NCBI GenBank assembly: GCA_032718565.1
Contig: JAVGVS010000057.1
Coordinates: forward strand, 61,001-125,000
Length of the DNA: 64,000 nt
Direction of reading: 5' to 3'
DNA from: Distichodus sexfasciatus
Taxonomy: Eukaryota; Chordata; Actinopteri; Characiformes; Distichodontidae
Part shown: piece by piece, positions 63,455 through 64,000 of the stretch
Position numbering within the stretch: the first letter of the stretch is position 1
How the letters are laid out: each line of letters starts with the position of its first letter
The notes under the pieces: generated by a model
The model's database searches: none
What the model was told of the DNA's origin: nothing
The model's input: only the letters and a program-made list of their open reading frames with translations
Program-made: the position numbers and the translations under genes

Positions 63455-63790
63455 TTACACATCTTGTGAGTGAACTATGAGGGCATGAATAATAAACAAA
63501 ATAAAACTGAATAATCGTTCATTAATCTCAGTTGAGGCAAAATGTTCAATTAATCGTGAATGATTGATTTGGCGTCATGAATAATATTTCGACAATGTTG
63601 GGTGTCGAAAATTATCCCTGCATTAATAGCTGAGCTGATTTAAAATACAAATTTTGTCAGTGAACTATGAGCGCAAACTACAACAAAACATCAAATAATA
63701 AACCAAATGAAACAAAGAAATCGTTCATTAATCGTAATTGGGATAGAACATTCAGTTAATTTTGGTATTGATTTTACCAATGTTTTATGA
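63455..63790. repeat. Degenerate direct repeat, about 190-bp unit, two copies
   Basis: GTGAACTATGAGGGCATGAA / AATCGTTCATTAATCTCAGT at 63470-63530 recurs as GTGAACTATGAGCGCAAACT / AATCGTTCATTAATCGTAAT at 63660-63740. Confidence 0.6.
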
Positions 63791-63940
63791 TATATTGGAA
63801 ACATACATTTTTAGAAAGTTGTCGTTTATAAAAGGATGGTTTTATTATAAATAACACGTTGAAACGTCGAAACTAGTCATAAGCGGAACCATAGTTATGC
63901 GCGTTGAGCGGCGGACGCATTTTCACGATACACCAAGAAC

Positions 63941-63974
63941 ATGGCAACGAGCATTAGCACAAGATTTTTGAAAA
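63941..63974 (+). CDS. Probable first coding exon of an unidentified gene, runs off the window
   Basis: ATG in a strong context (AGAACATGG) opens MATSISTRFLK, then donor GTACGT at 63975, phase 1. The short Arg/Ser/hydroxylated start resembles a mitochondrial targeting presequence, but eleven residues cannot prove it. CpG-containing sequence (GCGCGTTGAGCGGCGGACGC) lies just upstream. Confidence 0.35.
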
Positions 63975-64000
63975 GTACGTTAATTAACTGTGTTTGCTTC

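Overview
The window reads as a vertebrate, almost certainly teleost, nuclear genome: two multi-exon protein-coding genes with vertebrate splice sites lie in a dense background of fish-type repeats (tRNA-derived SINEs, Tc1/mariner and hAT elements and their MITEs, LINE tails, long microsatellites). An otophysan such as a catfish or characin seems possible from the repeat flavour, but that is a guess. Overall base composition is AT-rich.

Layout. (1) 1-3.5 kb: a hAT-type MITE, a foldback MITE and several SINEs. (2) 3.5-6.6 kb, minus strand: ptger4, encoding a prostaglandin E2 EP4-type receptor, in two coding exons giving 492 residues. (3) 7-41 kb: a long stretch in which I find no convincing protein-coding exon. 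It holds nested transposons, a foldback element enclosing tetranucleotide repeats, a 1.1-kb polypyrimidine tract, a 68-bp-unit minisatellite, a GATA/GACA-rich satellite, a 0.65-kb polypurine tract, a tRNA-Ala pseudogene and a few islands that could be regulatory. (4) 41.4-56.7 kb, plus strand: pif1, encoding the PIF1 5'-to-3' DNA helicase, reconstructed here as 13 coding exons (641 residues, matching the vertebrate family) behind a cell-cycle-type promoter. Its introns contain a broken antisense hAT-like transposase gene, MITEs, a LINE piece and tetranucleotide repeats. (5) 56.7-64 kb: repeats plus the probable 5' ends of two unidentified divergent genes (minus-strand exons at 62.6 and 59.7 kb; a plus-strand first exon at 63.94 kb), separated by a CpG-containing promoter and two sets of degenerate tandem repeats.

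The two firm genes do different jobs (PGE2 signalling at the plasma membrane; G-quadruplex and replication-linked DNA unwinding in nucleus and mitochondria), and nothing shows that they are functionally linked. I found no wholly new biological system. The most informative oddities are the inferred GC-AG intron and 20-nt start-codon exon of pif1, the hAT insertion with a paralogous empty site, a SINE split by a hAT element with its 8-bp target duplication intact, and the foldback structures. All repeat assignments were made by eye, so their boundaries are approximate.
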